The notes below the pieces were generated by a model, which was not told the origin of the DNA, made no database searches, and saw only the letters and a program-made list of their open reading frames with translations. 64,000 nucleotides of DNA from Streptomyces sp. NRRL WC-3742. Lineage in GTDB: Bacteria > Actinomycetota > Actinomycetes > Streptomycetales > Streptomycetaceae. Both the position numbers and the translations under genes were made by a program. Position 1 is the first letter of the stretch, and every line of letters starts with the position of its first letter. The DNA lies in contig NZ_JOCF01000001.1 of assembly GCF_000720635.1 (NCBI RefSeq), positions 1 through 64,000 of the forward strand. The letters are read 5' to 3'. Of the stretch, positions 25,381 to 34,986 are shown piece by piece.

Positions 25381-27189
25381 TCAGTCGCTCTTCTTCGGGA
25401 CGGCCGGCACGGGCAGCAGCGGCAGCCTCAGCGCCCCGAAGGCGTCCTTGGGCACCGCCGGGCTCAGCGGCTCGACCCCGGCGACCCGCCGGTAGGGCTC
25501 GCCCTGTTCCGGGCGCCGGTCGGCCTCGCCCTTGTTGGGCCACATCGACAGGGCGCGCTCGGCCTGCGCGGTGATCGTCAGCGAGGGGTTGACGCCGAGG
25601 TTGGCGGAGACGGCGGCGCCGTCCACCACGCTGATCCCGGGGTGGCCGTAGAGCCGGTGGTACGGGTCGACGACGCCGGTCTCCGGGGAGTCGCCGATCG
25701 CGCAGCCGCCGAGGAAGTGGGCGGTCATCGGGATGTCGAAGATCTCGCCGACGGTGCTGCCGGGGAAGCCGTTGATCTCGTCGGCCAGCGCCTGGGCGCC
25801 CTTCTCGGCGGCCGGGATCCAGGTCGGGTTGGGCTCGCCGTGGCCCTGGGTGGAGGTGAGCCGGGGCTTGCCGAGCGGGCCCTTCTTCAGCGAGACGGTG
25901 ATGGAGTTGTCCAGGGACTGCATCACCAGGCCGATGATCGTCTTCTCGGACCACCGGTGCTGGTTCATCGAGCGCGCGAACGTCACCGGGTGCAGCGCCG
26001 AGTTGCCCAGGTAGCGCAGCCAGCGCGGCACCCGGCCGCCGCCCTTGACCTGGGCGATCGACAGGGCGCCCATCGCGTTGGAGCCCTTGCCGTAGCGGAC
26101 CGGCTCGATGTGGGTGTTGGCGTCCGGGTGGATCGAGGAGGTGATCGCGACGCCCTTGGTGAAGTCCGTCTTCGTCCCGTAGCGGCGGTCGGTGGTCTGG
26201 GCGCCCACCAGGGCTTCGGAGTTGGTGCGGGTCAGCTCGCCGAGCCGGGCGGAGATCCGGGGCAGGTGGCCTGCGTCGCGCATCCGGTGCAGCAGCGACT
26301 GGGTGCCGTAGGTGCCGGCCGCGACGACGACCCGGGCGGCGGTGATCGTCCGCGCGCCGGCCTTGACCCGGTCCGTCTTCGAGCGGGAGTCGGTACGGCG
26401 GACGTCGACCGCGTAGCCACGGCCCTCGGCGCCGTCCCCCAGCTCCCTGATCCGGGCCACCGTGGTCAGCGGGTGGATCTCGGCGCCGCCCTTCTCGGCC
26501 AGGTACAGGTAGTTCTCGGTGAGCATGTTCTTGGCGCCGTGCCGGCAGCCGGTCATGCACTCGCCGCACTCCACGCACGCCTTGCGCGCCGGGCCCGCGC
26601 CGCCGAAGTACGGGTCGGCGACCTCGCAGCCCGGCGCGGCCGCCGCACTGCCGTCGGAGTCCGAGCCGTCGCCGAAGAAGACCCCGACCGGCGCCAGGTG
26701 GAAGGTGTCACCGACGCCCATCTTCTCTGCGGCCGCCTTGAGGTGGACGTCGGAGGGGGTGACGGTCGGGTTGAGCCGGACACCGAGCATCCGCTGCGCC
26801 TGGTCGTAGAACGGCGCCAACTCCTCCTGCCAGTCGGTGATGTGGCGCCACTGGCGGTCCTCGAAGAACGTCTTCGGCGGCACGTACAGGGTGTTGGCGT
26901 AGTTCAGCGAGCCGCCGCCGACCCCGGCACCCGCCAGGATCAGCACGTTGGCCAGCAGGTGGATGCGCTGGATGCCGTACAGGCCGAGACCGGGCGCCCA
27001 CAGGTAGTTCGGCAGGTCCCAGGAGTCGCGCGGCAGTTCGTCGCGCTCGAAGCGCCGGCCGGCCTCCAGTACGGCGACCCGGTACCCCTTCTCGGTCAGC
27101 CGCAGGGCGGCCACCGAACCGCCGAAGCCCGAACCGACCACGACCACGTCGTAGTCGAACTCCGCCGCCGCACCGTCGGACTCCACCAT
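25381..27189 (-). CDS. GMC-type FAD oxidoreductase (cholesterol oxidase-like)
   Basis: 602 aa from MVESDGAAAEFDYDVVVVGS; an upstream in-frame start at 27243 is less likely because a GAAGGGG site precedes the chosen ATG. An N-terminal Rossmann FAD-binding motif GSGFGGSVAALRLTEKGYRV and GAGVGGGSLNYANTLYVPP are followed by an unusual cysteine cluster CVECGECMTGC (~residues 205-215), as in cholesterol oxidase-like GMC enzymes. The C-terminal substrate domain carries HFLGGCAIGDSPETGVVDPY and NPSLTITAQAERA. The substrate is probably a sterol or other hydrophobic alcohol but cannot be fixed from sequence. It lies 96 bp downstream of the aldehyde dehydrogenase gene, so co-transcription is likely: alcohol oxidation next to aldehyde oxidation. 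Confidence 0.88.
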   Translation of the reverse strand: MVESDGAAAEFDYDVVVVGSGFGGSVAALRLTEKGYRVAVLEAGRRFERDELPRDSWDLPNYLWAPGLGLYGIQRIHLLANVLILAGAGVGGGSLNYANTLYVPPKTFFEDRQWRHITDWQEELAPFYDQAQRMLGVRLNPTVTPSDVHLKAAAEKMGVGDTFHLAPVGVFFGDGSDSDGSAAAAPGCEVADPYFGGAGPARKACVECGECMTGCRHGAKNMLTENYLYLAEKGGAEIHPLTTVARIRELGDGAEGRGYAVDVRRTDSRSKTDRVKAGARTITAARVVVAAGTYGTQSLLHRMRDAGHLPRISARLGELTRTNSEALVGAQTTDRRYGTKTDFTKGVAITSSIHPDANTHIEPVRYGKGSNAMGALSIAQVKGGGRVPRWLRYLGNSALHPVTFARSMNQHRWSEKTIIGLVMQSLDNSITVSLKKGPLGKPRLTSTQGHGEPNPTWIPAAEKGAQALADEINGFPGSTVGEIFDIPMTAHFLGGCAIGDSPETGVVDPYHRLYGHPGISVVDGAAVSANLGVNPSLTITAQAERALSMWPNKGEADRRPEQGEPYRRVAGVEPLSPAVPKDAFGALRLPLLPVPAVPKKSD

Positions 27190-27252
27190 CTGCCCTGCCC
27201 CTTCGAGGTCGTACCCGCCCGCCGCGGGCGCGCACCCGCCCACGGCCCTACC

Positions 27253-27288
27253 GAAGCCCTGGAAGCCCTGGAAGCCCTGGAAGCCCTA
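27253..27288. repeat. Four 9-bp tandem repeats ending in the stop codon of the aldehyde dehydrogenase gene
   Basis: GAAGCCCTG repeats at 27253, 27262, 27271 and 27280; the last copy ends CTA, which is the TAG stop of the minus-strand gene. Confidence 0.85.
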
Positions 27289-28929
27289 CTTGAAGCGCAG
27301 CGCCTTGAGCGCCCGCAGCCCGCTCGTCATCACCGCGGCGAACTTCTCGTCGTCGAGGCCGAAGGAGGGCGCGATCGGCATCACCCGCTGGGTCGCGATG
27401 GTCTGCGCCTCGGTGAAGCGCAGGATGCCCTCGGCGCCGTGGCGGCGGCCGAGCCCGGAGTCGCCCATGCCGCCCATCGGCGCGCCGACCGAACCGTAGG
27501 TGGCCGCGTACGCCTCGTTGACGTTGACGGTGCCGGTGCGCAGCCGCGCCGCGACCGACCGGCCGCGCCGGTGGTCCCGCGTCCAGACGCTGGAGTTCAG
27601 GCCGTACGGCGTGGAGTTGGCGGCCGCGACCGCCTCGTCCTCGGTGTCGAAGCGGTAGACCGAGACCACCGGGCCGAAGGTCTCCTCGGAGCAGACGGCC
27701 ATCTCCGGGGTCACCCCGTCGAGGATGGTCGGCTCGAAGAAGTACGGGCCGAGGTCGGGCCGGGCCCGGCCGCCCGCCAGCACGGTGGCGCCCGCCTTGA
27801 CGGCCTCCTCGACGTGCCGGGTGGTGGTGTCCAACTGCCGTACGGAGACCAGCGAGCCCATGTCGGCGCCGTAGGCGAGCCCGCCGCCCAGGCGCAGCGC
27901 CCGGGTGCGGGCGGCGAAGCGCTCCAGGAAGTCGTCGGCCACCGAGCGGTGCACCAGCAGCCGCTCGATGGAGATGCACAGCTGCCCGGCGGAGGAGAAG
28001 CAGGCCCGGACGGCCCCGGCGGCGGCCGCGTCCAGGTCGGCGTCGGAGAGCACCAGCATGGCGTTCTTGCCGCCGAGTTCGAGCGAGGCACCGACCAGCC
28101 GGGCGGCGGCGCGCTGGGCGACGTCGCGGCCGGTGCGGGTGGAGCCGGTGAAGGAGACGTAGTCGGCGTGCTCCACCACGGCGGGGCCGACCACCGGGCC
28201 GTCGCCGATCACGATCTGCCACAGGTCGGCGGGCAGCCCGGCCTCGATCAGCAGCTCGCGGGCCCACAGGGCGGTCAGCGCGGTCTGGGTGTCGGGCTTG
28301 TTGACGACGGCGTTGCCGGCCACGAAGGCGGGCAGGGCGTCGCCGACGGACAGCTCCAGCGGGTAGTTCCAGGGCGAGATGTGGCCGATGACGCCCTTGG
28401 GGCGGCGGGCCTCGACGGCGTGGGTGAGCACGGGCAGCGCGCCGCCGCGCCGCTTGTCCTTGAGGTAGCCGTGGGCGGCGCGCCCGTAGTGCCGGGCGGC
28501 CATGGCGACGGCCAGCACCTCCTCGAAGGCGTGCAGCCGGGCCTTGCCGGTCTCCGCCTGGATGAGGTCGAGCACCTCGTCCTGCCGCTTGAGCAGCAGG
28601 TCGTGGAAGCGCAGCAGGACGGCGGCCCGGCGGCGCACCGGCAGCGCGGCCCAGGCCGGCTGGGCGCGGCGGGCCAGCTCGTAGGCCACCTCGACGTCCG
28701 CGGTGCTGGACTGCGGCAGGCCCGCCAGCCGTTCGCCGGTCAGCGGGGCGACGGTCTCCACGAGGTCCGGCTCGCCGGTGGCCGTGATGCCCGCGGCCAG
28801 CCGGGCGACCAGCGACGGCGGGACGGCCGAGGAGACGGTGCGCCCGCCGCCGGGGGCGGGCGGGTTGCCGCCCGAGGGGGCGGTGCCGGGGTGTTCGGGG
28901 GCCACTGCGTCTGCTGAGAGGTCCGACAT
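27286..28929 (-). CDS. gabD2: NADP-dependent succinate-semialdehyde dehydrogenase
   Basis: 547 aa, somewhat longer than the usual ~480 because of a Pro/Gly/Ala-rich N-terminal leader (~40 residues). ALDH-fold landmarks: GHISPWNYPLELSVGDALPA, cofactor loop FTGSTRTGRDVAQ, catalytic Glu in SLELGGKNAML, and nucleophile Cys in the segment FSSAGQLCISIERL. The closest remembered family is actinobacterial succinic semialdehyde dehydrogenase of the GabD2 type, which oxidises succinic semialdehyde to succinate. The substrate is inferred from similarity only. It is followed by the GMC oxidoreductase gene. Confidence 0.85.
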   Translation of the reverse strand: MSDLSADAVAPEHPGTAPSGGNPPAPGGGRTVSSAVPPSLVARLAAGITATGEPDLVETVAPLTGERLAGLPQSSTADVEVAYELARRAQPAWAALPVRRRAAVLLRFHDLLLKRQDEVLDLIQAETGKARLHAFEEVLAVAMAARHYGRAAHGYLKDKRRGGALPVLTHAVEARRPKGVIGHISPWNYPLELSVGDALPAFVAGNAVVNKPDTQTALTALWARELLIEAGLPADLWQIVIGDGPVVGPAVVEHADYVSFTGSTRTGRDVAQRAAARLVGASLELGGKNAMLVLSDADLDAAAAGAVRACFSSAGQLCISIERLLVHRSVADDFLERFAARTRALRLGGGLAYGADMGSLVSVRQLDTTTRHVEEAVKAGATVLAGGRARPDLGPYFFEPTILDGVTPEMAVCSEETFGPVVSVYRFDTEDEAVAAANSTPYGLNSSVWTRDHRRGRSVAARLRTGTVNVNEAYAATYGSVGAPMGGMGDSGLGRRHGAEGILRFTEAQTIATQRVMPIAPSFGLDDEKFAAVMTSGLRALKALRFK

Positions 28930-29035
28930 ACGGCGCAGCCTAGGCGTTCGGCGCCCGACGCGGTACCCATGGGTAACAAGAATCTGCCGCAGTCGGTCCC
29001 AACCCGGCGAAAAGGGGCCCGGGCGAACGGGTCAC

Positions 29036-29075
29036 CCTCAGCGGGTCGGGGTGAACCTCAGCGGGTCGGGGTGAA
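29036..29075. repeat. Perfect 20-bp tandem duplication across a stop codon
   Basis: CCTCAGCGGGTCGGGGTGAA occurs twice head to tail (29036-29055, 29056-29075). The kinase stop (29058-29060) is in the second copy; the first copy provides another stop in a different frame. Confidence 0.95.
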
Positions 29076-30857
29076 GCCGTTGAGCACCGTGGTGAACCGC
29101 TGGTACGCCTCGTTCCACTCGTTGCCCTTGTCGGGGCTGGAGGAGTAGATCGCGTAGCCGGTGCCGTTCTCGTCGATGAACTCGGCCTCGATCGCGCGTC
29201 TGCGGCCGCCCTCCTTGGCGAGGTAGCTGAACTCCCAGACGGCGGCCTCGTGGCCGTTGACCCCGGCGCTCGCCAGCCGGTGCTGCTTGTAGTCCTTGAG
29301 GGACTTGGAGACGTCGCCCTCCAGCTGCTTCATGTGCTCCATCGGCTTGACCGACTGCCCGACGGTGACGGCGAACTGCAGGTAGTGGACCTTGTTGTCC
29401 GGGGTGTAGAAGATCTGGTTGCCGTCCGGGGAGGTGGCCCGCGCCCAGGCGGGGGCCGCGGTCGGCAACGGGAAGCGGAAGCCGGCCGGGTCGTCGGCCC
29501 AGCGGTAGCCGCCGGGCAGGGTCGTCAGCGGGCCGGAGGAGTTGGTCGGGTCCGGCCGCTCGAGGGTGGTGGTCGGGGCGGGGTCGGCGACGGCGTCCGG
29601 GCCGGCCGTGTGCCGGGTGAGGAAGTAGGTGGCCCCGGCGGCCAGGACCCCGACGGCCAGCCCGATGGCGGCCAGCTTGAGCGCGTTGCGGCGCCGGGCG
29701 GGGCCGCGCGCGGGCGTGACGGGGTACACCACCGGCGCGATGGGCGCGGTGTGCGCCTGCCCCGAGGCGAGCGCGCCCCCCATCGTGTCCGCAGCGGTCG
29801 GAACGCCGGTCGGGACAGCGGTCGGGACGGCAGTCTGGACGCCGGTCGGAACGGCAGTCGGAACGGCGGTCGAGGAGCCGGGCGTGCGCTGCTCGGTCGC
29901 CTCCTCCTCCGCCGGGGCCTCGGGCTCCGCCGACTCCGTGCGGTCGCCGCGGTCCACCACCGGCACCGACTGGGTGGGCATGCGCACCGGCGCGACGGAC
30001 TTCAGGCCGATGGTGTGCCCGGCCCGCACCTCGGCGAGCATCCGCGCGGCCTCGTCGGCGGTCGGCCGCTCGGCCGGGTCCTTGGCCATCAGCGCGGCCA
30101 GGACGGGCCCCAGCGGCCCGGCCCGGCGCGAGTCCGGCAACGGCTCGTCGACGACGGCGGCCAGCGTGGTGATCGGCGAGTCCCGGCGGAACGGCGAGCG
30201 CCCCTCGACGGCCGCCCACAGCGTGGCCCCCAGACCCCACAGGTCGGAGGCCGGCCCGGGCCGCTCGCCCTGGGCGCGCTCGGGCGCCAGGTAGTCCGGG
30301 GAGCCGACGAGGTCGCCCGGCCTGGTCAGCTCGGTGGAGCCCTCGTACGTCGCGATGCCGAAGTCCAGCAGCACCACCCGACCGGTGCCGCGCTCCAGCA
30401 GTACGTTGGCCGGCTTGACGTCGCGGTGCAGCACGCCGAGCTGGTGGCCCCGGTGCAGCGCGGCGAGCACCTGGCTGCCGACCTCGGCGGCGGCGCGCGG
30501 CTGCAGGGTGCCGTCCTGGCTGATCACGTCGGCCAGCGAGCGGCCGTCGACCAGCTCCATCACGATCCACGGCCGGCCGTCCTGCTCCAGCACGTCGTGC
30601 ACGGTGATCACACCGGGGTGCTTGATCCGGGCGGCGGCGCTGGCCTCGCGCTTCATCCGCGCGTGCAGGATCTGGAGCTCCTCCTCGGGCAGGTGGTTGA
30701 CCGTCAGCTCCTTGACCGCCACCTCGCGGTCCAGCATCCGGTCCCAGGCCCGCCAGACGGTGCCCATCCCACCCCGGCCGAGCCGGTCGCCGAGCTCGTA
30801 CCGCCCGGCAAGCAACCGCTCCGCCTCGGCCGCCTCCGGCCGGTCCTGCACGCCCAT
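29058..30857 (-). CDS. Receptor-type Ser/Thr protein kinase (PknB family)
   Basis: 599 aa. The kinase domain (~residues 18-285) is complete: glycine loop GRGGMGTVW, catalytic Lys in VAVKEL, HRDVKPANVLL, DFG in VVLLDFGIATYEG, and APE as LAPERAQ. A Pro/Thr-rich linker with a 12-bp repeat (TAVP/TGVP units, near 29797-29870) leads to a membrane helix (LKLAAIGLAVGVLAAGATYF, ~400) and an external domain of ~160 residues beginning YRWADDPAGFRFPLP. This external domain resembles that of the second kinase at 32795-34747. Extracytoplasmic sensing with cytoplasmic phosphorylation is expected; targets unknown. Confidence 0.94.
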   Translation of the reverse strand: MGVQDRPEAAEAERLLAGRYELGDRLGRGGMGTVWRAWDRMLDREVAVKELTVNHLPEEELQILHARMKREASAAARIKHPGVITVHDVLEQDGRPWIVMELVDGRSLADVISQDGTLQPRAAAEVGSQVLAALHRGHQLGVLHRDVKPANVLLERGTGRVVLLDFGIATYEGSTELTRPGDLVGSPDYLAPERAQGERPGPASDLWGLGATLWAAVEGRSPFRRDSPITTLAAVVDEPLPDSRRAGPLGPVLAALMAKDPAERPTADEAARMLAEVRAGHTIGLKSVAPVRMPTQSVPVVDRGDRTESAEPEAPAEEEATEQRTPGSSTAVPTAVPTGVQTAVPTAVPTGVPTAADTMGGALASGQAHTAPIAPVVYPVTPARGPARRRNALKLAAIGLAVGVLAAGATYFLTRHTAGPDAVADPAPTTTLERPDPTNSSGPLTTLPGGYRWADDPAGFRFPLPTAAPAWARATSPDGNQIFYTPDNKVHYLQFAVTVGQSVKPMEHMKQLEGDVSKSLKDYKQHRLASAGVNGHEAAVWEFSYLAKEGGRRRAIEAEFIDENGTGYAIYSSSPDKGNEWNEAYQRFTTVLNGFTPTR

Positions 30858-31019
30858 CGGCGACCGAGCCTCTCTCTCATCCGCCTGCCGTCACCGCGAC
30901 GGGGAGGCCCGGTACGGACCACTGTTCGAACAAATCCCAGACACACATTAGGCGCACCTTGCCGGGCCCGGTAATCACGTCCGGAGGGCGAACGGTGCGT
31001 GCCCCGCCCGCCGGGGCCG

Positions 31020-32102
31020 TCAGCCTGCGAACAGCACCACCGCGGCCACCCCCAGCGCCAGCAGCACGAACACTCCCCCCACCAGCAGCGGCCCCAGAAG
31101 GGCCGGCGGTATCCGGGGCGGTTTCGCCGCCCGCCCGCCGCCCTCCACCGGAGCGGGTCGGGTCCTGCGCCCGCGCGGGCGTGTCGGCACCGGCAGCGCC
31201 ACCGGCTTGAGCACCACGTCGCGCGACGGCCCGTCCGCCTCCACCGGCTCGGGCGCCCCCGACAGCAGCGCCGCCAGCTCCCGCTGCACGGCCTCGGCGC
31301 CCGGCCGCTGCCCCGGGTCGGGCCGCACCAGCCGCTCGACCAGCGGCGCCAGCGGGCCGCACACCGCCGCCGGCTCGCGCCGCCCGTCCCGTACGGCCGT
31401 CACCAGCTCCGGCACCCCGCCCTCCGGGAACGGCGAGCGGCCGGTGACCATCCGCTGCACCAGCACCCCGAGCGCCCAGCAGTCCCCCGCCGGGCCGCCG
31501 TCCAGCGGCCAGCGCTCGGCCACCGCCCCGACCAGGGCGGCCCGCACGTCGTAACGTCTGCGCCCGCCCGGCCCGCCGAGGTCCTCGGCCATGGCCTCCT
31601 CGGCGACCCCGGCGAGCAGCCCGCCGAGCATCGCCGCGCCGTCCTCGCAGACCAGCACCGTCTCGGCGGTGAGGTTCCCGTGGGTCAGCCCGGCCTCGTG
31701 CAGCGCGCGCAGCGCCCCGGTGAGGTCCGCCGCCAACTCGGCCGCCCGGTACGGCGGTACGGGCCCGGCGGCGAGCAGCTCGGCCAGCGAGCGCCCGGCC
31801 GGGCGCTCCTCCACCGTCCACAGCAGCTCGCCCTCGACGAAGGCCCCGACCCCGCGCAGCAGCCTCGGGTGCCAGGTCGGCGCCACCGAACCGGCCTTCG
31901 CCACCCGGCGCACCAGCCGGTCGGCCTGGGCGGGCACCGGGTCGTCGAACTCCTGAACGGCGGTCAGCAGGGCGGGCAGCTCCAGGGCGCGCATCAGCAC
32001 CGACTCGCCCGTCCGCTCGTCCACCGCGAGGGCGCGCAGCGGTTCGGGACGGTCCGTCAGCCGGTACCGTCCTGCCAACAACTGCCCGGCGCCGCCTCGC
32101 AT
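31020..32102 (-). CDS. Membrane-anchored pseudokinase
   Basis: 360 aa from the ATG with GAGGAA 7 nt upstream (an in-frame GTG 18 nt earlier is possible). It has a kinase-like fold but key residues are lost: no glycine-rich loop, the HRD loop reads THGNLTAETVLV, there is no DFG, and the C-lobe (DCWALGVLVQRMVTGRSPFP) remains. Hence it is probably catalytically inactive. A basic Pro-rich linker precedes a C-terminal membrane helix (LLVGGVFVLLALGVAAVVLF) and the protein ends there, with no external domain. Placed between two active receptor kinases, it may act as their scaffold or modulator. Confidence 0.85.
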   Translation of the reverse strand: MRGGAGQLLAGRYRLTDRPEPLRALAVDERTGESVLMRALELPALLTAVQEFDDPVPAQADRLVRRVAKAGSVAPTWHPRLLRGVGAFVEGELLWTVEERPAGRSLAELLAAGPVPPYRAAELAADLTGALRALHEAGLTHGNLTAETVLVCEDGAAMLGGLLAGVAEEAMAEDLGGPGGRRRYDVRAALVGAVAERWPLDGGPAGDCWALGVLVQRMVTGRSPFPEGGVPELVTAVRDGRREPAAVCGPLAPLVERLVRPDPGQRPGAEAVQRELAALLSGAPEPVEADGPSRDVVLKPVALPVPTRPRGRRTRPAPVEGGGRAAKPPRIPPALLGPLLVGGVFVLLALGVAAVVLFAG

Positions 32103-32157
32103 GCCAGTTCCTCTCGTCACCGAGCAGCCTACTGAGCGGTTCCTCTACGCTCGGCCC

Positions 32158-32736
32158 ATGGACTGGACCGATCTGATCGACACCGCCTTCAAGGTGGCGG
32201 GCAACAGCAGCCAAACCAACCGGGCCGAAGCCGTCCGCTCGGTCGAGGCGGCCGTCATCGACGGCGAACTGCCGGTCGCCTCCACGGCCGGGCGCCACCC
32301 CGACCACTTCCGCAGGGGTGTGCTGGTCCTCACCACCCATCGGCTGCTCTTCCTGAAGGACGGAAAACCGCCGGTCCCGGTTCCGCTTCCGGCCGTCACC
32401 GACGCCACCGTCAACCGGACCAAGTTCAACGGCGAGGTGCTCACCGTCGTCGCGCTCACCGGCGCGCACCGCTTCGAGGACGTCATCAAGGCCGAGGTCT
32501 TCGCCGAGCAGGTCCGCGAGGCCGCCCGCAACGCCCGCGCCGCCTCCACCCCGCGCCCGGCCGCCGCCCCGGCCGCCGCCGCGCCGACCGACGCCGCGCC
32601 CGCCGAGCTGTCGACCGGTGAGCTGTCGGCGGGCGACCAACTCCTCGGCCAGCTCGAGCGGTTGGCCGCCCTCCACACCTCCGGCGCCCTCACCGACGAG
32701 GAGTTCAGCCGCGCCAAACAGCGCCTGATCGGCTGA
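32158..32736 (+). CDS. PH-like/SHOCT domain protein
   Basis: 192 aa. The N-terminal ~125 residues look like a YokE/bacterial PH-like domain (RRGVLVLTTHRLLFLKDGKP; FNGEVLTVVALTGAHRFEDV). An Ala/Pro linker follows, then a C-terminal SHOCT motif (LLGQLERLAALHTSGALTDE ... EFSRAKQRLIG), a short oligomerisation element. Likely a soluble, membrane-proximal adaptor. It is divergent from the pseudokinase gene with only 55 bp between starts, so they probably share regulation. Confidence 0.85.
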   Translation: MDWTDLIDTAFKVAGNSSQTNRAEAVRSVEAAVIDGELPVASTAGRHPDHFRRGVLVLTTHRLLFLKDGKPPVPVPLPAVTDATVNRTKFNGEVLTVVALTGAHRFEDVIKAEVFAEQVREAARNARAASTPRPAAAPAAAAPTDAAPAELSTGELSAGDQLLGQLERLAALHTSGALTDEEFSRAKQRLIG

Positions 32737-32794
32737 GCCGCCCGATCGCCGGGCGTGCCACGGGAGTTCGCGGCCCGCCCGGTTCGGTGCACCG

Positions 32795-34747
32795 CTACGG
32801 GGCCGGCTGGAAGCTGTTGAACACCGTGTCCCGCGCGGACGCCTGGGCCGCCCACTGGGCGTCCGGAACGATCCAGTAGATCGAGTAGCCGTACTTGGCC
32901 GGACTGCCCGTCACGAAGCCCCGGTTGAGCGAGTGCGTCCTGGGCGTCCCGTTGGTCCACTCCCAGTCCGCCGCGTTCGTCCAGTCCCGGTAGGTGATCG
33001 CCGCCAGGTTCAGCCGCTGGTAGTTGGTGACCTGCCCGCGCACGCCGGCCTCGGAGCCCTGCCAGTCGGCGAGGGCGCTCGGGCCGGGCGAGGTGGTCCA
33101 CTCGAAGCGCAGCTGGCTGCCGTCCGCCGGGTTCTTGAAGATCCGCCGGTTGCCGGAGTCCGAATCGGCCGGCTGCAGCCAGTCCGGCAGGAGGACGGAG
33201 AAGCCGCTCGGGTCCTTGTACTCGTGGAACCCGGCGGGCACGGCCGGGGCCGGCGGCTGCGCCGGGGGCTGTGCGGCCGTCGTGGCGGCGGGCGGCGCCC
33301 CGGTCTCCGAGGCGGCACCGGTGGCCGGAGGGGCCACCGGAGGCGGCGTCGTCGCGGCGGGCGTGCCCGCGGGCTCGGTGGCGGAGGCCCCGGGGGCGCT
33401 CGGCACGACCGGCGCCGCCGCCGGAGCGCTCGCCCCGGCGCTGTTCGTCCCCGCGCTGGTCGTCCCGGCGCCGTTCGTCCCGGCCCCGTCGGCACCGCCG
33501 TCGCCGCTGCCGACCGCCCGCACCACCGCGACCACCCCGGCGATCAGCAGCAGCACCAGCACCACGGTGACCACCGCCAGCCGCCGCCGGCCCTTGCGCG
33601 GGTCCGCCCCGGCCGCCTGGGTCGCGCCCATCGTCCACTCGCTGGTCACCGGCCGGATCGGATCGGCCGCCGGAGCGGGCGCCGCCTCCGAAGCCTCCGC
33701 CGGTGCAGCGGGTACGGCCTCGGCGGCCGGCTCGGCCGGTCCGGCAGGCTCCGCGTCCTTCGCCCTGCTGCCCACCCGGACGGTCCCCAGCAGCCCGCTG
33801 ATGCTCCGCCGGGGCTCGGGCTTCACCGGCTCGGACTCGACGTCCTTCTTCCCGGCCTCCTCGGCGGCCGCGACCGGCACGGCCGACTCCGTCGTCGACT
33901 CCGCCTTGGCGGTGGCCTCCGCCACCACCCGCCTGAGCATCGACCGGGTCTGCGAGGCGTCCAGCCGCTCGGCCGGGTCCTTCTCCAGCAGCCCCTCGAT
34001 CACCGCCAGCAGCGGCCCCGCGTTCTCCGGCGCGGTCAGCTCCTCGGTCATCACCGCCGTGAGCGTGGCCAGCGCCGACCCCCGGTCGTACGGCGGGCGC
34101 CCCTCGACCATCGCGTACAGCGTGCCGCCCAGCGACCACAGGTCGGCCGGCGGCCCGGGCTTCTGCCCGCGCGCCCGCTCGGGGGATATGTACGAGGGCG
34201 CGCCGACGAGCATCCCGGTGGAGGTGACGGACGCGTCGCCCTCCACGCTGGCGATGCCGAAGTCCGTCAGCACCACCCGGCCGTCATCGCCGATCAGCAC
34301 GTTGGACGGCTTCACGTCGCGGTGGAGGATGCCCAGCGCGTGCGCGGCGCTCAGCACGCCGAGCACGTCGAGCGCGATCTCGGCGGCCCGCGCGGGCGCC
34401 AGCGGCCCGTCCTCGCGGACGACGTCGGCCAGGGAGCGGGACTCGACCAGCTCCATGACGATCCACGGCCGGTCGTCCTCCTCGACCACGTCGAAGACGG
34501 TCACCGCCGAGGCGTGCCGGATCCGCGCGGTCGCCTTGGCCTCGCGCAGCGTCCGGACGATCAGCCGGTGCTTCTCCTCCTCGTCGACGCTGGCGTTCAT
34601 CCGCAGTTCCTTGACCGCGACGGTCCGGCCCAGCATCTCGTCCTCGGCGCGCCAGACGGTGCCCATACCCCCGCGGCCGAGCACCGCGTTCAGCCGGTAT
34701 CGGCCCGCCAGGAGGCGGCCGTCGGTGGAACCCTGCGCCTGGGTCAT
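32795..34747 (-). CDS. Receptor-type Ser/Thr protein kinase (PknB family)
   Basis: 650 aa, GGGGGA ribosome binding site. Complete kinase domain (~15-275): GRGGMGTVW, VAVKELRM, HRDVKPSNVLI, DFGIASVEG, ISPERARGQ. An acidic, then Ala/Pro/Thr-rich segment flanks a single membrane helix (LAVVTVVLVLLLIAGVVAVV, ~385-405). The external ~150-residue domain begins GFHEYKDPSGFSVLLPDWLQ and is rich in aromatic residues, as in the companion kinase. Divergent from the membrane protein at 34987. Confidence 0.94.
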   Translation of the reverse strand: MTQAQGSTDGRLLAGRYRLNAVLGRGGMGTVWRAEDEMLGRTVAVKELRMNASVDEEEKHRLIVRTLREAKATARIRHASAVTVFDVVEEDDRPWIVMELVESRSLADVVREDGPLAPARAAEIALDVLGVLSAAHALGILHRDVKPSNVLIGDDGRVVLTDFGIASVEGDASVTSTGMLVGAPSYISPERARGQKPGPPADLWSLGGTLYAMVEGRPPYDRGSALATLTAVMTEELTAPENAGPLLAVIEGLLEKDPAERLDASQTRSMLRRVVAEATAKAESTTESAVPVAAAEEAGKKDVESEPVKPEPRRSISGLLGTVRVGSRAKDAEPAGPAEPAAEAVPAAPAEASEAAPAPAADPIRPVTSEWTMGATQAAGADPRKGRRRLAVVTVVLVLLLIAGVVAVVRAVGSGDGGADGAGTNGAGTTSAGTNSAGASAPAAAPVVPSAPGASATEPAGTPAATTPPPVAPPATGAASETGAPPAATTAAQPPAQPPAPAVPAGFHEYKDPSGFSVLLPDWLQPADSDSGNRRIFKNPADGSQLRFEWTTSPGPSALADWQGSEAGVRGQVTNYQRLNLAAITYRDWTNAADWEWTNGTPRTHSLNRGFVTGSPAKYGYSIYWIVPDAQWAAQASARDTVFNSFQPAP

Positions 34748-34986
34748 TCGGAACGTTCCCCCATGTGCTGCTGGCGGTCGTGGTGACGGCGCATCGGCCC
34801 GACACCGAAGCCTCCATCATCCCCTGTCCCCACCGGTCGAGACCACCCACCCCCCGTCGCAAGTCGGACGAACCGGAGCGCTTGCGGCGCTCCGTGCCCG
34901 ATCTGTGATCGAAAACTCGCCGAGAACCGCCCGGAACGCTGCTACCGTTCGGCAGCTCATCGTCTTTCCGGGGGGATCGGACGCCC

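Noticed and set aside
25642..28917. 1091-codon plus-strand open frame
   Set aside because: Antisense to the GMC oxidoreductase and aldehyde dehydrogenase genes, which carry full family motifs.
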